Assembly: GCF_000235365.1 (NCBI RefSeq)
Contig: NC_016454.1
Location: 895,279-959,278, forward strand
Reading direction: 5' to 3'
DNA: 64,000 bases
Source of the DNA: Eremothecium cymbalariae DBVPG#7215
Taxonomy: Eukaryota; Ascomycota; Saccharomycetes; Saccharomycetales; Saccharomycetaceae
Each line of letters opens with the position of its first letter. Positions within the stretch are counted from its first letter, which is position 1. Of the stretch, positions 61,201 through 64,000 are shown piece after piece. Under the pieces are notes generated by a model. That model saw nothing but the letters and a program-made list of their open reading frames with translations, made no database searches and had not been told where the DNA came from. The translations under genes and the position numbers were made by a program.

Positions 61201-62800
61201 CGTTGCTTCCAAACTTAATATCCGAAATCTGAGCGATGGATTTACTCTTGGAACCTATAATTTTTGTAAAAACGATCGATTCAATGGAAAGCGAATGTAA
61301 TGGTAACTGGTATGAGATTGGTTGAATATTCGCACGTAAGATACAGTCATTTAATTGTAAGTCTAAGAAAACATTCTTTGATTTGACATACATGTTTAAT
61401 TCCTGTTGGGGATATTCCTGAGAATGACTATCAAATTTCGTATATGATTTGATCAATGACTCAAGTCTACTCACGGTTAACAGTATTAAATTGACAAAAT
61501 TTGGAGTCAATGAAATAGTCACATCTTCATCTAAGGATAGTGTGTTATAGTTATTCTTTCCATCTGCGGTGAAATACACTAATGGTTTGTTACTTTGATT
61601 GTCTAGATGAAATAATTGCTTATTTTGTTCTAAAATACCAAAAGCGTTAATGAAAGCGGTACAATTACCACCAGCACCATTTTTAAAGTCCATATCATCC
61701 AATATTATCTTCATATCTGAAGGAAAGATGAGACTTAGATGGCTTAAATGCACTTCAGTAATCTTTAATTCCTCTTCGATGTTTTGTTCCACCTTAAACC
61801 TCTTGTAGTTCCGAAGTTTGTCCGAGGGTTCAGTATTAGAAACCGGTTGCTTGAGTTCTGTCAAAAACTGCAGGATTGTATTAAGAACAGACTTATCCAT
61901 CCCAAAAATCGTATCAAAGAAAATTTGGACAGTGCCAATGGATACAGCAGTGTCATGAATATGCATGTCGTCAATTGAGGAAATCCCCTGGAAGGTTATA
62001 TTAATCGTATCTAACTTGGCTACTTTTCGTCCATTCATAGAAATTTCAGGTCGTGAACTTTTCGTTAATTTGGGGATCGAATCCATTGCACTCATATAAA
62101 TAGAAGCCAGTACGCTGTTTGAGACCACATCATCAGATTCATCTAAGGTAGAGATTTCTGAATGTGAAACAGATACACCTTTAACGTTAACTCGCCGGCA
62201 ACTGCCAATTGTCAGAAATTCAGCACTTTCTATCATAATCTGCAGACAATCATCATCAGGTAGTATCATCTGTATATTAATGTGTGTTAATTTGATAGTC
62301 AAATTAGCAAGTGTCATTTCCAATACTTTATTTCTCATGGCACTGAGAGCAGATGGGGAATAGAAAACTTTGGAAAAATCTCCACTCTCACAGCTACTAT
62401 GTGTCAATATATCATCATCATCAATATTATCGGTAAGTGGATGTATCATTGAATTGGTGAGATCCATCACACTTTTAGCTAATGACATTGCAATATCTTT
62501 AGAACATGATTCATTTAAAACCTCCAATCCTATCACAAAGGTGACTCCTTCACCGTTGATATCTAGACCACCAGATACAGCAAGTTTCAGGTCCAATTCC
62601 GCTATATGGCCAGTTCTAATGGAAATATTAGGAACCGATATATTATCTACATCAAGTTGGAGATCATGGAAGGCAAAGTGGGAGCGACATCCTAATGAGA
62701 CATCCAAATTGCTGGTGTCGATATGGGAAAATATTGATATTTGTTGAAGTACATATATTAGCAGCCTTTTCTGCACGTTCTGAGGTAACCAGGATGACAT
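58205..62800 (-). CDS. ATG2: Autophagy lipid-transfer protein Atg2
   Basis: Atg2 is a chorein-type bridge protein that moves phospholipids from ER exit sites into the growing phagophore, with Atg9 and Atg18. The 1531-residue product (S. cerevisiae 1592) begins SSWLPQNVQKRLLIYVLQ and DTSNLDVSLG, the conserved chorein N-terminus. The rest is beta-rich groove with a conserved segment (ADWSADILNRTEVDVE, LPLRLHVDQDTLDFLTRF), then the C-terminal region with GVAPLKSIITLGSGVKALVT (an Atg2 CAD-tip-like and amphipathic part) and EQLVYMQDKYKQS. The start is the ATG at 62798-62800; an in-frame ATG 34 codons upstream (62902) adds a sequence with no similarity. Next gene in S. cerevisiae is SLA2, not reached here. 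Confidence 0.95.
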   Translation of the reverse strand: MSSWLPQNVQKRLLIYVLQQISIFSHIDTSNLDVSLGCRSHFAFHDLQLDVDNISVPNISIRTGHIAELDLKLAVSGGLDINGEGVTFVIGLEVLNESCSKDIAMSLAKSVMDLTNSMIHPLTDNIDDDDILTHSSCESGDFSKVFYSPSALSAMRNKVLEMTLANLTIKLTHINIQMILPDDDCLQIMIESAEFLTIGSCRRVNVKGVSVSHSEISTLDESDDVVSNSVLASIYMSAMDSIPKLTKSSRPEISMNGRKVAKLDTINITFQGISSIDDMHIHDTAVSIGTVQIFFDTIFGMDKSVLNTILQFLTELKQPVSNTEPSDKLRNYKRFKVEQNIEEELKITEVHLSHLSLIFPSDMKIILDDMDFKNGAGGNCTAFINAFGILEQNKQLFHLDNQSNKPLVYFTADGKNNYNTLSLDEDVTISLTPNFVNLILLTVSRLESLIKSYTKFDSHSQEYPQQELNMYVKSKNVFLDLQLNDCILRANIQPISYQLPLHSLSIESIVFTKIIGSKSKSIAQISDIKFGSNVNHFKVNSYNLKLSETLITSKQQGSIGGIRVNCSENDLKDVISGIVEYSDIVKPYINNKVEVPQTLLNKSVRIMNPSSIIHKQNVFSNMVFLVSEISVSVLFTSLPSFGKISVALNSCLLSLNTDNTIIFHASTIEGYRCTSGAKQRFLEPIKANDRTKPALFLQKFENWKIKLNIWNVCIHYYAKWLDVLADNKFNNASTSSDRHEKVTNLTQQRIEVKLHDCAIMMKPYRLDTALVVCVSRCMTDLQIPAADSKVILRTATFMLIDDLSNMKLGSTEVWSSISAYYTKCGFTTVGRATTISTLVSKEERKVSISVDIDRVDLSLCADSFQCLLQTLTDLKPPVSFPDEKKYRTEISHVPVFQDVDDNFFVSKRLPMLRLDFNDMHIFDDFIDNTNDSFSVVHITEESEESSPTDVKSVLRLEESHFGKSGLPVSSESDIETSALVSIVVKASIKKASIKLHDGYDWIYTRKSISKVVEDMEDEVQKQIEPARVEASLFDSIYLYASSESNIKKIVNNNIHADPDNGFETSVSKMKLRPSKNHKILIELINTNVKFTGYEVDEPTEEEADWSADILNRTEVDVETFEIIDNVPTSTWNKFVTILKKGRKNNSPMFSLLFTLVRPIDFLYATEVIITANILPLRLHVDQDTLDFLTRFGEFKDRRFELIDKYPDIIYIQRFEVNSVDIILDYKPKKLDYVGLKSGHTAEFMNFFTLDGAKITLKRVVLYGVDGLQALNGCLSNIWTPDITRFQLSGVLKGVAPLKSIITLGSGVKALVTVPIKEYQQDQRLTRSLQKGARDFIKTTSGELIRLGVRMASGTQTILENTEEFFGGQGSRARGMNGRPQEDDQQRSYVAAQHEETNLFSKSNPRNKSPVNLLVYDEDEHESLKVISLYADQPLNAQNGVQEAYGSLGKNFNIAYGAMKRAHREVKQSFTAQDAATAFARATPIAFIRPMIGATEAISKTLQGISNQMDHEQLVYMQDKYKQSSKRSGEQA

Positions 62801-63770
62801 ATTGCCGTTGTGAATACAGAAGGAGTGGATTGTACAATAATACCATGTTGAATTGTCTCTTAAGGGGTGAACAATAATCCTAACTGTTACCCGGATCAAC
62901 AACTCTGGAATCCTAGATAGCTATATTTATATTACATTATGTTAGCAAGGTTATAATCAGAATCGACCTAAGCTTCTAAATCAAACATTCTTTGGCTTGC
63001 AATAGTATATCAAGATGTTGAGGAATTTTTTATTTGGTTCTCTGTTTTTAAGATCCTTACTGATGTCTTTGAAGATCGAAAGCTGAGCTTGGTGGTAAAA
63101 AGTGATTATGTAGCATTCAAAATAATGTAGCATTCAAAATAATGCAAGGTAGATGTGATTAAAGGTAACGGTATTCGCACACGATATTACGTACGTCCGA
63201 CTTACTGAGATGTCTGTGTGGGTGCACAACGCTACATATTGTTGTAGAGTGGGATGCAGGTCACGTGCCGTAGTCGATCGCATCAGCAGTTGAAATTTAC
63301 AGAGAAATGGGGATTGTCGGAGGGGTCAGTATCTCCTTTAAAGAATATACCTTTTTATAATAACTTAGTCTTAAATCTATAAACATGTCATCTTTAAGAA
63401 GTTGAGTACGTGTGTACGGGAGCAGTGTACCAGGAGGGGTCACGTCTGGCGAACGGTGGGTCTCGGGAGCGGGTTTCAGAGCAGTGTACTTGAATGAATA
63501 TTGCAGATCGCGGAGCAGATGTTTTAGCATGGAACCAGATGACTAGTAATCGTATGAGGTGCACGGAGGCACATATATTTGGATCGTTTTAAAAAGTGAA
63601 CTTGGCTGGGGTGTACACTAGCGATACATTACAATAGATGTTACTTAGCGCAGTTTGTCATGTCAAATGACAAAAGTAGGCTTTACATCAAGAAGTAGTG
63701 AACAGCATGTCTTTACGAAGTAATCATACTAGACTTGTAGAACGTAGTCCTACCAATATGCTCAGGATTT
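62801..63770. other. ATG2 upstream region, no gene recognised
   Basis: About 970 bp. Features are the 17-bp tandem duplication (63108-63141), a Rap1-like TGTGTGGGTGC (63215-63225), E-box motifs (GTCACGTG at 63259-63266 and TCACGT at about 63440), and a rising G content from 63240. The ORF at 63297-63530 (77 codons, minus) has no recognisable similarity. Confidence 0.5.
63108..63141. repeat. 17-bp tandem duplication
   Basis: ATGTAGCATTCAAAATA occurs at 63108-63124 and again, identical, at 63125-63141, followed by ATG. It is 308 bp upstream of the ATG2 start. Confidence 0.9.
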
Positions 63771-63954
63771 GAATTATCACAAGATAATAAGAATTATCAC
63801 AAGATAATAAGAATTATCACAAGATAATAAGAATTATCACAAGATAATAAGAATTATCACAAGATAATAAGAATTATCACAAGATAATAAGAATTATCAC
63901 AAGAAATCTGTCAGCGGAGCGACGGGAGGGAGCGGAGCAGTGTACGGTGGGTCT
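63421..63954. repeat. Dispersed G-rich repeat motifs flanking the minisatellite
   Basis: The 10-mer AGCAGTGTAC occurs at 63421-63430, 63480-63489 and 63936-63945. The 11-mer ACGGTGGGTCT occurs at 63453-63463 and 63944-63954. TCACGT cores accompany both clusters. The copies are on the same strand and lie on both sides of the 20-bp array, suggesting a larger, partly degenerate repeat. Confidence 0.65.
63771..63904. repeat. Perfect 20-bp minisatellite, 6.7 copies
   Basis: The unit GAATTATCACAAGATAATAA is repeated six full times from 63771 to 63890, then 14 bases of a seventh. All copies are identical, so the array is recent or kept uniform. Across each join the sequence GATAATAAGAATTATC forms an inverted repeat (GATAAT / ATTATC), giving a GATAA motif on each strand per unit. 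No gene is associated within the window. Confidence 0.95.
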
Positions 63955-64000
63955 GGAGGGCAGGGCAGCGTATGGTCCAGGAGTCACGTGGATCTGGCGG

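Noticed and set aside
62801..62902. 34-residue N-terminal extension of ATG2
   Set aside because: The internal ATG at 62800 starts the conserved chorein sequence exactly as in other Atg2 proteins; the extension has no similarity.
63297..63530. 77-codon minus-strand ORF near the right edge
   Set aside because: No recognisable similarity, and it lies in repeat-bearing G-rich DNA.
62900..64000. Mating-type locus or telomeric repeats at the right edge
   Set aside because: No homeobox, alpha-box or HMG gene is visible and the 20-bp unit lacks the Rap1-type core of yeast telomeric repeats; only neighbouring sequence could decide.

Overview
This window is nuclear DNA from a budding yeast of the family Saccharomycetaceae that branched before the whole-genome duplication (WGD). 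Genes are compact, uninterrupted by visible introns, and almost all match named S. cerevisiae genes. Read left to right, they interleave two S. cerevisiae segments in strictly rising order: chromosome XIV (RAP1/YNL216 to ATG2/YNL242) and chromosome IV (GYP7/YDL234, YPD1/235, PHO13/236, AIM6/237, the ADY3/239 counterpart of CNM67, LRG1/240). That double synteny is expected of a non-WGD lineage such as Eremothecium, Lachancea, Kluyveromyces, Torulaspora or Zygosaccharomyces. The Ade12 sequence looks Eremothecium-like to me, but I cannot fix the genus.

Layout: 0-6.2 kb holds the 3' end of GYP7, RAP1 (with a Rap1 site in its own promoter), PPN2, a long odd intergenic stretch and YPD1. 6.3-16.2 kb holds MGS1, PHO13, ALG9, ADE12 and POP1. 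16.4-16.9 kb holds the U1 snRNA gene. 17.1-20.0 kb holds a tandem pair of AIM6 genes. 20.6-36.1 kb holds SSU72, ATG4, SQS1, CNM67/ADY3, JJJ1, URE2, ELA1 and PDR16 (with a perfect Pdr1/Pdr3-type element upstream). 36.2-48.8 kb holds CSL4, BNI4, a globin-like gene, SIN4/MED16 and KEX2. 49.1-62.8 kb holds LAP3, NAR1, ZWF1, LRG1 and ATG2. The last 1.2 kb has no convincing gene; it contains a perfect 20-bp minisatellite and repeated G-rich motifs.

The genes do not form one pathway. They are a conserved chromosomal block covering autophagy (ATG4, ATG2), signalling and polarity (YPD1, LRG1, BNI4, GYP7), RNA processing (POP1, U1, SQS1, CSL4, JJJ1), transcription (RAP1, SSU72, SIN4, ELA1, URE2) and metabolism (ADE12, ZWF1, ALG9, PHO13, PPN2, NAR1).

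The most notable items are: three genes (JJJ1, BNI4, SIN4) each broken by what looks like one missing base in or beside an A run; a globin-like protein ending in a basic stretch and the CaaX box CVVM; the U1 snRNA gene, which protein-based annotation would miss; tandem divergent AIM6 copies; a URE2 without the Asn-rich prion stretch; and the 20-bp array of inverted GATAA motifs at the right edge. No transposon, tRNA, CRISPR array or virus-like element was seen.
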